A stretch of DNA of 64,000 nt, from positions 372,001 through 436,000 of the forward strand of contig CAJNDS010002261.1 of NCBI GenBank assembly GCA_905221605.1. Reading direction: 5' to 3'. Shown here one piece after another: positions 1 through 12,300 of this stretch. Position 1 is the first letter of the stretch. Each line of letters opens with the position of its first letter. Position numbers and translations under genes: made by a program. The DNA comes from Symbiodinium natans. Its lineage: Eukaryota; Sar; Dinophyceae; Suessiales; Symbiodiniaceae. Under the pieces are notes generated by a model, which saw nothing but the letters and a program-made list of their open reading frames with translations, was not told the origin of the DNA and did no database searches.

Positions 1-269
1 ACTTGGAGGGTTTGGAAGTTTGGGGGTTTAGGATGTAGCCTAGGGGGTTGAAGGATCATTGTACGGGACTGAGGGCCAACGTTCAGAGTTAATGGACGTG
101 TTAGTGTGGCTTATCGGGCAGGTAGGTTCCGAGACCCCCTATACCCCGAACTCTAAACCAATAAGTTCAGCCCCCCTCGCAACCTAGGCCAAGATGCACA
201 AAGAGGTCGGAAAAATACAGGGTTTCTTTTTTAAAGCCGTGGCATGGCTGCAAAGTGGACTGCGCCCAG
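1..269. other. Intronic telomere-like DNA
   Basis: Degenerate TTTAGGG-type words, then mixed sequence before the first kinase exon. No exon could be supported. Confidence 0.5.
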
Positions 270-356
270 CCCCGTTTACCGGGGCTGGAGGGGACCCTGG
301 CAAGGTTTTTCGAAGATGACCTTGCCGTGCTCGCTGTGACGGAGCTTTGCGAAGAG
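270..356 (+). CDS. CDPK exon: kinase subdomain V / hinge
   Basis: Reads RFFEDDLAVLAVTELCEE at its end, the beta5-hinge of a protein kinase, and stops in phase 0 at a GT donor (357). The acceptor is taken at CAG 267-269 but could be later. Confidence 0.7.
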
Positions 357-3300
357 GTGCGTCATCGTGCCCTAAACCCGAAGCCCGACAGCCATACCTG
401 GCACCGAGATTCGTAGCCATGGTTTGCAAGTCCAAAGCCCAAACTGCAACCCCTAAACCCTAAACCCTTGGAAGGTTTGGGTTTCCGGGGCAGGGAACTG
501 CTGGCTGATTGTCGGACTTTAGGCTCAAACCCTGAAACCCTGAAGCTCCGAAGTCCTTCCTCAGGCCCTTTCAAACCCCAGACGATTGAGGCCGACTCGA
601 ACACTTGTAACTCCCTTGGCCCTCAGGGAGACTTCACCTCTTTGCTGCCGCGGGGCACTGCCGAGGAGACGGAAGTTGGGGGAGAAGGGGGGCGGGGTGT
701 TCGCTCTGGCTTTCGGAGTTTGCGGGCTCCCCAAGGTTTGGCAGCTTAGGGTTTTGGGTCTGGTGTTTGGTTTTTTTGGCTTAGGCCTGTAGGGCAAAGC
801 AGTTGCGATTTCCCAGGCAGAAGTGGACACCGACATGACTGCATGTATCATGCGTGCAGAAGTTACAGGCTGTGTACAAAGCGGCTGACGGTGACAATTG
901 GACTCAGCGAAGTGAACCTCATGAGCATGTAGACCCTGGTCTCGACATACAGCGGTTTTGAGCAGTCAGGAACTTGTTGGCTTTGGGGTTTGGGGGGGCT
1001 TAGCGGTTTAGGACTTAGCTATCAGGGTTTTCGGTTTAGGGGCTACAGCGCCCAAGATTTGGCCCTGAAGCAGAGGAGTCCGTCCGCCTCCTGTGTCGAC
1101 CTTGGCCGGTTGGGCGAACGGAAGCCTTATTGTCGGTAGCCTACGTGTATCCTACGTGTAGCCAGCGTGTAGCCAGCGTGTAGCCTACACCCCCTACACC
1201 CCCCTACAGCCCCTACAGCCCCCAAGCTCCGGCAGCCCTGCTGCTTGGTACCGAGTCGGGCTCGTTTTGAAGCTCCCTATGGAAGCTCGGTTGTGAAGCA
1301 TTGGGAGTTGTAGAAAGGTATACCTACGTGGTCTCAAGGCCTCGGAGCCAGAGCTCTCTGGGCCGGGGGAGGTTCTAGGGGGGTTTAAGGGCGCTATCCA
1401 GGCAAATGAGGGCCTAAACTCCCTAAGCTTCAGAACGTAAACTCCAAACTTAATGGCCCGCAACCCTGAGATTTGAAAGCCCTCAAGTGATTTGACTTCC
1501 ACCTGAACAAGGAACCCCTAAGCCTACCGAGAATCCCTGGACCTAGGACTATATGATCAAGAAGTGGTCCCCCCCAACTCGCCAGAGGTACAGGGACGTT
1601 ATGTTGGGCCTGGCCTATTGCCACTCCTTCGGCATTGTTCACAGAGACCTGAAGTTCGCCAACTGCGCCAGGCTCCCAGAAGTTTGAGCAGCTTTGTTCA
1701 AATGGAGGAATCGGAACTTGGAGGTTCATGGCTACGTTTCAGCAAAATTATGACTCAGTTCTGCGAAAGGTAGGCTGTTCCTTGGGTACTCAACCTGAGT
1801 AAAGCTACAGTAAACCCTGACCCTAAGCCCTAACCCTTAAGTGAAAGCCCCACTGACCGACGTGTAACCACCACGAACCTACTAGTAGAGCCGTTGCCTG
1901 TTGGCTCCTGTCGGCCGAAGTTCCTAAACTGAGCCCCCCAAAACCCAGAACCACACAAAGACCATCCCAAAATCCTATATCTGTCCGAAAGCCCCGACAG
2001 CCCCAACCTGAAAGCCCCCCGAAAACACCGAAAGCCCAACAGAAACCCTCAGGTCGTTACCAAAGGGCACGACCGGGCGATGGCGAAGATCATTGACTTT
2101 GGACTCTCTGCCGGGGCTCCTGTTGAGGGTCAGGGGCCTGCAGAGGGCTTTAGAACTTTGTTTGGGGCCCTTTTGGGGAGTTTGCAGCACGAGCCGGCCC
2201 CGCCTCAAACTCACACCGCAAAGAGCATCAAGGAGCGTCAAGGAGCATCAAGGAGCATCAAGGGCATCCTCACAGGTTGTCCGGTTGGGGCCAACCGGAG
2301 GGTGGTGGCCGTGGGGGAGGGGAAGGCCAGCGGTGCCAAGCAGCTCAAGCTCACTGATGCTGACATGATGAAGTAGAAGCAACGCAGTGGAGGGTTTGAG
2401 GGGCTTAGGGTCTGATTTAAGGCGAAGTGGAGAAGGGGGGGGGGGCGGAGATTCAGGGGATAGTTCAGGTTCAGGGCTGCAGGCTCTGAGGGTTTAGGGC
2501 TGGAGGAGCTCGAGGGTTTAAGGTTTGAGGCAGAGGGTTTAAGGGTTGAATGGCTTCAGTTTAGGACTGGAGGAGCTGAAGAAGGGTAAAAAGCTTGAAG
2601 GTGCCGAGGGTTTATGGTTCAGGGGCTTAGGGTTTACAATTCGAGGGCTCAGGGTTCAGGGTTTATGGTTTTTTTGGGGTTAAGGCTTAAGGGGCTGAAG
2701 CTTTGCGATTGAGGTTTCTGCGCTTGAGAGGCTTTCGGTCTTCAGGTTTGAGCAGCTCAGGATGTGAGGCGCGAGGGTCTGGGGTTCACGGCTTGAGGGG
2801 CTTCAGGTTTGTAGGGGTTGAGGCTGGAGCGTGTGGGGTTTAGAGTGTCGGCTTGAGTGGATTCGGAGTTTTTGGTGGTTTTAGGGGTTTTGGGTTTGGT
2901 GGTTCCGGGCGGTTTTCGATTGTGCCGTTGTTGTTTCCGATGTTCCGCTGATTCGAATCTTTACATGCGAAGTACACGATGCTTCACCAAAGCCCCGAGA
3001 ATTCGTGTGCCGAGCTTGCTTGCTCTTCCTCCTGCTGTGGTTCTCGTCATACAACCCCTGAGATGGAAGCACCCGTACGATAGGAAAATGTGTAGCTGGG
3101 TAGCGAGAAGGTTGAGTACATAACACAATCTACGAGTAGATAGGTTTGATCTTGCAGAGAAAAGAACATCATCTAATGATTCTAATGTTGTCTTTGCAGT
3201 TCATACAACACGCTTGCAATAGAAAGCGAGCTCAATGCAAAACTCCCGGAACTAAAGAAAACAAAAGCGCGGTGAAAAACAAGCAAGTACGGCAGCGTGC

Positions 3301-6300
3301 TCTTTCTACAAAAGGCCGGCCTTTTGCAAACAAGCCCCTCAGACCAGAGCAGCTTTAACACCCAAACCCTGTAATCAGTTAGGAATTTCGGCCAGCTCCC
3401 AGACCGGTTGAATCAATCATGGGGGGGAGGGGCGGGGGTAGCAGTAGGGAAGACCGTTTCTTGGGCGTCACGAACCCCAACGCGCAACCTGCGCGTGTTT
3501 GAGCCAGAATGTGTGGCGTGTCATCCTTGCGCGTATGTGGCTTGATAGAGTTAGAGCTCGTCGGGGCCATGTGCAGAGCATTGCCGCGGCACAGACTGAC
3601 TGTGACTGTGTGACTGTGTCTACGAGTTCCAGTCAGCTCACGCCCCTGCTGAGCCTTGCCTGGCCTTGCCCATCCACCGACCGTGAGATTGTCCGAGTGG
3701 GAGTGGTGGCCGAAACCATGCAATGGCAGCATAGCACTTGTCGTCGTCTAATCGAAGGACAGACTCGATGAATTCCGAAAGCGGACGTACCGATTGCAGG
3801 CTCGTTGACACTTGTGCGAAGGTTTTGGTGGTCTAGGCTTAACAAAAGGCCCAAAACCCCCCAAACTCTATACCTTTAAGGACTGAAGCCCTGAGCTTCA
3901 AGCCCAGAATTACTTGCCCCCAGGTGTTCCGTCGGGCAGAAGATCAGGGCGAAGAATGGCTCTACGAGGACCGCTAGTTTTTGTGTTTTAGGGTGTTATG
4001 GTTTAGGGGTTTAGGATTTTGGGTTCTGGGGTTCAGGGGTTGCACGATTTTGGGGCTTAGAGGTGTAGGGTTTAGGGTTTTTTGGGTTCAGGGTGTGTCT
4101 GCGTTGGGCTTGTCAGGTTTTTGGGGTTTGTTAGTTTCTGTGTCGGGTTTAGAATGCTTTCGGTTTTAGGGCGTACATGTAACCTGTTTTTTTAGGGCTC
4201 TTCGGGCTTTGTAGCGCGCTGAGAGGGACCCTTCAGCAGCTCGACCTGACAAACCCATATCGATCATACGCATTCATACGCTATTCGGGGATCCCCAACA
4301 GTTCCAACATTTCAGATCAAGCCCGTAGTTGTTACAGCTCCCGTGCACAGACCTGCGGCACGGCTGCTTTCCAAGCACCGGAGGCCTGCTGGGTTTGCCG
4401 CGGGTTTTAAAGCTTAAGGTCCTTCAACGCCAAACCCAGTATACTGTGAATAAGGGTGTTGGGCATATGACAGGCCAGGGTTGAGGCTTCAGGTTGCGTT
4501 GCGGCCCTTTTCTCAGAGCTTACGGGATTGAGGGTTCGGGGTATGGGGGCCTCGGGCGCTCCCTGCGCTATGCGTGCTTCTCCCTTCGTAGCTGTGCCTG
4601 TCTGCCTCTCTGCCTTCTTGCCAGAAATCAGTGCGCGTGCGCGTGCGCGTGCGTGCACGTGCGCGTGTGCGCGCATGCGCGCATGCGCGTGCGTGTGCGT
4701 GTGCATGTGCGTGCGTGTCCCAACCAAAAGAGGATCACCGGCACACCCCGCCAAATCCCAGACTCCCAACAGTCCGGGGTGCCCAAGTCGTGACTTCCCT
4801 GCTCAGAACCAACATAATCACTTGCGAACTCATGGGTATATTTAGGCTTTAGGGTCAAGTGACCCATACCACAACTTTCGGGTAGTTACTTGCAACATAT
4901 AGCCCCCCCCTCCCCGAGTTCTAGCTGCCCACAAAGTAAGCAAACCTCCAAGCAAAGTCCAAAACCCACCCTAAAACCCTGAAACCCTAAAACCCTCAAA
5001 CCTTAAAAACCCTGGAACCCTACAAAACCCTAAACCCTTAAACCCCTAAAACGCAGCCTCGAACTAAAGGTCTTGGAGCGAAGCTACGGCGAGAAGTGCG
5101 ATGTCTGGTGGGCGGGCCCAGAGCCCTACTCGGGGGGTCGATTTCGGGGTCCGTTGGGGTTCCAGGGGTTTTAGGGTTCTAGGGGTTGAGGGTTGTATCC
5201 CCTAAACCCAACCCTACAATTCAGCGGATTTGGGGATTCAGGGTTCCAGGGCCTGAGGGTGCAGGGTTGGAGGGGGTTCAGGGCATCAGCTTCTTGGACT
5301 TGAGGGTTCAGGGCTGGGCTTCAGGTTTTGGGTTCTAGGGTCTTTTAGGGTTGAGGGGTTGACATGGGATGCTGGGCTTTGGTTTACATAGGATTCTGGG
5401 CTTCAGGAAGCATATGCATTTTGCATTCTGCGGGTCTCCCGGGTTATACGGTGTAGGGTCTAGGGTACGGTTCAGGGTTTAGTGGCCCTAATGCCCTAAA
5501 CCCTCAACCCTTTTCGGGCTCTGAGCAAGCGACCTGGTAGACGTTCACCAAACCAGGAGAAAGTCGCTTTTTGTGTAGATTGAGTCAGCAAGTCGAACAT
5601 GTCAACCAACGTCTCAGCCCGCCCAGTGTCGGGTTTAGGGAATATGCTGCGCGTGGGGTTAGGTTCAAACAGAGTGCATTTGGCTTGATACTGATGGTAA
5701 TGGAAGTCAGGACAGAAAGACACCACCGACAGTGTCGGGGCTTCGTGCTTTCGGGCTGCGTTTAGGGCTGAGGGGGTTGGGGTTTCGGGATCCTCCGTAA
5801 GATTCTGCAAGAGCAAGGGGCTGTGTTTAAACCCCAGCCCTAAACTCCACCTGCAAATTCGAAAGAGACCCCTTGACTTAGGTTTCTTTTTTTCAGTCTA
5901 TCTATTTTTGAGGAGCGATAAAACGGCCTTTAAGCCCCCCGCGCAAGGCTCCCAAAGGCCCCGCAACTTTCAAAGGTCTTTTGGCATCATGGTCCTGATG
6001 CAACTGCAGGCTAGGGGTTTCGGGTTACGGCTTTGTTTGGGTTGGGTGTTAAGGGGGCTCAGGGTTTTGGGGGGTTCGGTTTCGGGACTTTGGGCTGGAT
6101 TTGCGGCTTTGGGTTCAGGTAGAATTGGCCCCAAAACTTTGAATCGCAGGGAGTGCCCGGGTTTAGCTAAATCCTCAAGCCTCTTGAGCCCACTGCAAAC
6201 TGGTCCCTAACCCTGAACCCGAATGAAGCCCGAACCCCTTACCCCGAATTCTGCCGTAATCCCTAAAAACCCAAATCTGTAAACCCGAAACCCTGCCCAC

Positions 6301-9300
6301 TCCCAAAAAAGCCCGAGATCTGAAAGTGGCGCTTGTTTCGCGCAGGGCTCCGACGCCGCCCTCGCGCGCGCGGCCTCTTTCGGGCCCGGCCCTCAGATCC
6401 TGCAGGACTCCCTGGACTACTGGCTTGTGGTTCAGGGTTTGGAATGGCTGAGGGCTTTACGGCTTGAGTGTGTTTTTGGTTCAGGGTGAAAAGCCTAGAC
6501 CTCGTCAGGCCCTGCGAAACCAAAAGCCTTAAAACCCTCACAGCCCTTAACTTCGTCACCTCATCCGGAAGCTTGTGCTGAGGTCAGCGCGATTCGAGCA
6601 GTTGGAGATGCACATGGACCTGGGGGGTCGCAGGGGGAGGGGGGGGGGCATATGGGGGCCAAGTGATGCACAGCCTTAGCCGCAGGCCGAAGGTACGACC
6701 GTTGGGTCTAAATAGCTGAAGCCTTAAAACTTCCCTAAGACGCAACCCAAAGCCAGCCAAAACCCGCAGCTCCCGGCCTCCGCAGGACGCGATGTCCCGG
6801 GAGCTGGAAGGCAACCAAGCCTTCCGGTTGGCCTGAGCCCTAGCTTGCAGCGCAGAGAATGTTCCAGGGAGCCTGAACCTTCTAAATATCCCCCGGATTG
6901 GGATGTTCCCCTTTTACTAACAGTCCTTAGTAGCGGTTAATGTCTGTAGTGAAGAAGGAGAATCTCTACGGCAGCCATATCAACTCTCCAGTTCGTCGCA
7001 AAATTCGGCACCTCGATCTCGGATGAGATATGTTTCACACTTCCTTTATTACTTGTGTGCTCAAAGACAGATTATCGCAAACGAAAACCGCGAGTTATAT
7101 GGTTGAGTTTTCTCTTCAATGTTCAGTCTGCTGCGAAGTATCCTCGTGATTCTACACGATCTCCGGTTGCACAGGAAGATCGCATCTGTTCTGTGGACCT
7201 CATCACCAGATTTGTCCAGGTTGTTGACCTCTGGTGGCATCGGTAGACAAATCTAGGGGTCCTACTAGTTGGAAACTGCAACCCTGGTGAACAATTAGGC
7301 CTCATTTCCCAGAGGAATTAACGCCGCAGCTGACCCCCCAACCAGGCCCAACGACTCCTTTGCCGAGATCCGGCAAAGCGGCCTGACGCACAGGCCTGCT
7401 GAAGAATCTCAGGGCCAGGTTGTTCAGGACCCTATACCCTGAACCCTAAACCCTAAACTCTAAACCCTAAACCCTAGAGGCTAAGGTTTTGAGAGCTTGC
7501 TGAGTTTAGGGTTTAGAGCTGAGGGTTTCGGATTCTGCTCGGCTTTGGGGCTTCAGGGTTCGGAGTTCGGGGCTTGGCCCCTTCCCCTAAACCCCAGAGG
7601 GTCCTTTTCAGAACTTTCTTCGAGGTCCATTATGGGCACCATATGTACACAGGGTTATTGCAGAGTGTATTTTACTTATGTCCCTGCTTTTAGGTCCAGT
7701 TCCCTTGTATGCTAAATCCAAGCTTTCACCACCACATCGGGTATCAAAGTTCCAGATCCGTTCGCAAGGGATCAGTTCAAGCACCTTCGCCTAGATCCCG
7801 CGATGGGAAGGAAACGCCTAAACTTGCTAACCTCACTTGGGTCCTTGAATTTTACACGTTGAACCCCGAACCCCCAAGTATGTAAATTTCAAGTCGGATC
7901 CACATACCATTTTTGGTTTTATGGCTCACGAACTGTACTGCGTAAAGATCTCAAGTTTATGTGCATTTTAAGAACAAGAAAGCCTAGCACCAACATCAAC
8001 AACACACACATATTGTTCCCAAAGCCCCAAAGCCCCAAAGCCCCAAAGCCCCTAAGCCCCTAAGCCCCTGACCGCGAAAGGCTGCTTTAAAGACCTCCTG
8101 GCTTCGGTGGCCGGCTCAGGGCTGCGAGGGACCTTTGACGCCAAACCCTAGAGCCCAAACCCTAATCCCCACAAAGAAGCCCTAACCCTGATTCCTAAAA
8201 CCTTACACCCCAAACCCTGAACCCCACAAAGAAGCCCTACCCTGAACCCTAAGCTGATTTGGAGTTGGGGGGTCGTTACTTTGACAGGTGGACGTCTAAC
8301 CCGAAACCCCTGAACCCTCTTATCCCCTTAAACCTTGAGTCTCGAAACCCCAAAGCCTCAAACGCTAGACATGGGTAAATGTTTATGTTTTGAGTATAAG
8401 CTCTGAGGGGTTTCGCGGGGTCATGGGGCTCGCTGGGCACTGCTGAGTCCCTCTCTGGCTCCCTCCCTCTCTCTCCCCCTCTGGCTGTCTCTGCGTTTGC
8501 TTGTTTGCCTTATTTTCACACGCGTATGGGTTGTTTTGCCTATCCGCCTGTTTTCTACGACAATGTTCCACACCTGCCGAAGTGGCGATAGTAGAAACCA
8601 AGCTGGTAGCCAGAAAAGTATATGTTAGTAAGTACATAGTATATGTTTACATAGGCACTCGCTAGCGTCCAGAGACTAGAGTCACTAGAGTATCGGAATA
8701 CAGCAGCCCAGGCCACCAAGTGTGCAAGCGCAGGAGGCGGGCGGCAAATTTTTGGGGGCGGTGCCGGGGGGCCTTGTGAAGTTGTTTTGTTTTGGGGGAG
8801 GGGGGAACGGCTTTTCAAGGCCATGTGGAGTCGGGGAGCGCCAGTGCTCCGTAAATACCCTAAATCCCAAACCCTAATCTCGAGACCCTAGTGCCAAGCC
8901 CCCAGCCTGAGTCTGTGACCACTTTGCGGATTGATGATAAAACAAATGGTGGGTCTGCAGTTGAACCCTAAGGGACACTTCTAGTTTGTCCAAATGGTGG
9001 AAGACGGTGGGGGGGGGGTGAAGGGGCTTAGCGGTGGTTTAAGGCATAAGACTTAAACTGAAAGCCTTAAATCGCTTAGCTTAGGGCTTAGGTTGGGTTT
9101 GGGACTCTGCTCCTGTGTCGAGGCGGCCCCAAACAGCCTGACGCGAAAGGCGGGGCGGGACTGAACAAGTTGACGGGGCTGTCTGCAAGGATAGAAGGGC
9201 TAACGCTCATTCAACGCGAAGCCCTCGAATCACCGGCTAAACCCGAAACCCAGAACCCTGAACCCTGAATCCCCTGAAACCTTCAACCCTTACACCCTTA

Positions 9301-12300
9301 GAACCCTGAACTGTCGAGCAAGGACAGCAGTTCTCTGCGCCGAAGCCTCTCAGCCTACACGAAGCTCTCGCACTTCGACAAGGCCGTGCTTGCCTTCTGG
9401 AGTTAAGAGAGTTTAGGGTTCAGGGCTAAGGGTTGAGGATATGGGGGGCGTCGGGGTTGTTTATGGTCTGGGATAGGCATGTTCACAGGTTTCTGCTCAA
9501 TGTCGTGCCCTAAGCCCTGCGGCCGGGGTTCAGCTAAAGTCCTGAAAGCCGTACAGCCATCCCAAAACCCGAAAAACCCGCACAAGCCAAAGAAAACCCT
9601 GGAGTCTTTCAGCTGAAGGTCACTGTCCGAACTTAGGTTGGCTTCTGTTTGTCATCAAGGGCTGAAGGTTTTGTTTTCGGGGATTGGGGGAGTTTAGGGG
9701 TTTGGGGGTTTTCTGTTTGGGTGGTTGAAGGGCTTCTTCGGTGCTGCTTCTCCCCTGCTCTGAGGGGTTTAGGCTTGAGGGCAGGGTTTTAGGGGTTTGG
9801 GGGCCAAAATGGTAGTTGTCAAAGGAGGGATACATTTGATTTTCCCCAACATGAGGGGAAGAGCTGGTTCTTAAGCCTTTACGCCCTGAGCCCTCCTAGT
9901 CCAGTTCGTGCACGAGGTCGTTCTGCTGATGGCGTCAAACGTGTCGTCAGCAGCTCATTCTTCTCAGAAGCTCTGGGGTTGAGGGGGGAACCGGGGTTGG
10001 AGAATTTGCGGGTCGTTTTGAGGCACAGCTGCACTCGGGGCTGGAAACTGTCAAGTCCTCCCCACCGCCCTAGGCCCAACGCACCCCTCCCTCAAGTAGG
10101 GCTTCATGGTGTAATCTCTACGCCTTTCGAACCGCCCCCCAAGCTCGTCATCCTAGATGTCCTAGACCCTAGAAACCTATCTAGGGCACGGCCCTGGGTT
10201 GCGTCCCGCCCCTGGTACAGCTAGCTGTGAATCTCCAAGCAAAGTTCTAAGCCCGAAAACCCTAGAAGCCTGGGGCCAAAAGGCCCCAAAGCCAGAAAGC
10301 GTAAACTCGAAGACGGGTTTAGGGTTTAGGGTTACCCTAAACCCTAAACCCTAAACCCTAAACCCTAAACCCTAAACCCTAAACTCTAAACCCTAAACCC
10401 TCTTTGGTGCAGGGCTCAGCGCAGCGACTTCTGCCGCAAGACGTCGAAGATATTTATGTGGCCGCCTCGGGTTGAGAGTTTTTTGGGCCTTAAGAGCTTA
10501 GCGTATCGGTCTGTTAGAGTAGGGGTTTGGGGGTTTACAGTCGACAGTTTGGGGGCTGGGGATGTCAAGCTTTCAGGGTGTGTATAGTTCGGCGTAGACA
10601 TGTTTGGTTCTTTGAACCCTGATCGGGTGCCCCAACTATGAGGCGCCAGATAGTCAGGAGTTTACCGCATGGCCCCTTAACGCTCAAGTTAAAGACTCGT
10701 CTCATGCAGGAGTCTAAACCACTACCATTGTTATCCCTTTGGACTCCCTCTAATTGAACTGCAAACTATGCAAAAATCCGCATTTTATTCTGAGTGGCCG
10801 CTACATTAGTTCTGTCAACTAAGGCGCCTGGAGGGGGAGAGGTTCGGGCTGGGGTTCTAGGCTTTCGGGTTTGGGTTTTTTGGTTTGGGCTTGCCGGTTA
10901 AGGCCTTTGAAAACAACCTTGTGTCAGGAGGGACAGTAGGTGCCTTAGAGAGCCTTCGCTTCCACCAAAAGGTCAGCCTGGGAGGCTCCATACTCAGAAC
11001 CCTCCCAAAAAATTATGATTCTGTTGACGAAGTTGGATTCCCATCGGTCTTTCTAGAACCCCCAACCCTCAACCGCAACCCTGGGCCCTCCCGCCCCAAA
11101 TCCTAACCCTGCACTCCTAAGCCCCCCCCGAAACCCTGCAATCCTAAACTCTAAACCCTCTAAGCCCTAAACCCTAAGCCCACGCCCGAAGCCTGAACCC
11201 AATAAGCCGTAAACCCTGACCCCAAATAAACCCCAAACCCTACAAGCCAACAAAAGGTCCACAGACACCGACTCAAGCGGCTTCCTCAACCAAGAGGAGC
11301 TCCGACGTGGCCTGGGCAAGCTTGGCCTAGGCGAAGAGGGGGCTTAGGCCTTTTTGGAGTTCAGGGCTTTTTTTGGGGGTTTGGGGTTTAGGGGGGCCTT
11401 TTGGGGGCTTGCAGGCGTTTAGGGGTTGAGGGGTTCAGAGTTTTAGGAATTTAGGGTCTTAGGATAAACTTGTGGTGTTGATCTCTTTTTTGTATGGTGA
11501 TGGGTACTACGACTGTTGTTCTAACTATTGCGATTACGCCTTTGAGGGCTTCGCAGTGGAGATGCTAAGCCTGCCTACGCCGTGCTCCAGACCAATCAAG
11601 CACATGCAAATGCGGGAAAGGAAGGCCGCACTTTTTTCAGCCTTCTTCTGTGAACGTGGCCCTTGGCTGCTTTAGCGTGAGCAGCGCCTGCGATTGGCAG
11701 CCAGCAGTTTCTACTGTCATGGATGCCAGAAGAAAAGTGGCGGACGGAGGCTTTGAGATTTAGTTGATATTTCAGGGTTGCAGGCTTAGAATCTACAAGC
11801 TTCCGGTTTAGTGTCTACAGGGCCTGGGGCACAGCAGGGGTTTATGATTCTGGAGCCGAGGGCTGTGAAGGGTCGTGTGATCCATACTCATGAGCCCGAG
11901 CCCTAAACCCTAAGCCCTTGTCTCCTGAACCCCTGACCCTCCAAGCCCTGAACCCTACACTTAAAGCTCAAGATGGCAAAGGGACCTGCGAGGCTCCGCA
12001 CGCCCAGCGTTTCGGGTCCATCGGGCGTACAAATAAGTCGGGGTGTTTATGCGTGGTTGATGGGTGAACAAGGTCTGTCCCCCCCCCAAACCTTGCAGCC
12101 CGAAACCCTACACCCCAACCCCCCCCACGAATCACAAAGCTGCCAGGTGCCCTAGCGGCCTGCGGGCTAAAGGCGCGAGGGCATGACCCGGGGGGGGGGG
12201 GATCGGCGGGTGGGGGTGGGGCGGGGGTTGTCTCAGGCTAAGCCCAGCCCTCAGCCCTAGAGTTCCCGAAGCCCAGCAACTACCAACATGGTACCACTTC

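Noticed and set aside
408-430. CGTAGCCATGG...CAAG resembling a spliced-leader relic
   Set aside because: The central part does not match and it sits inside a kinase intron.
10315-10400. Telomere at a chromosome end
   Set aside because: It lies within a gene, is short, and has both strands head to head.
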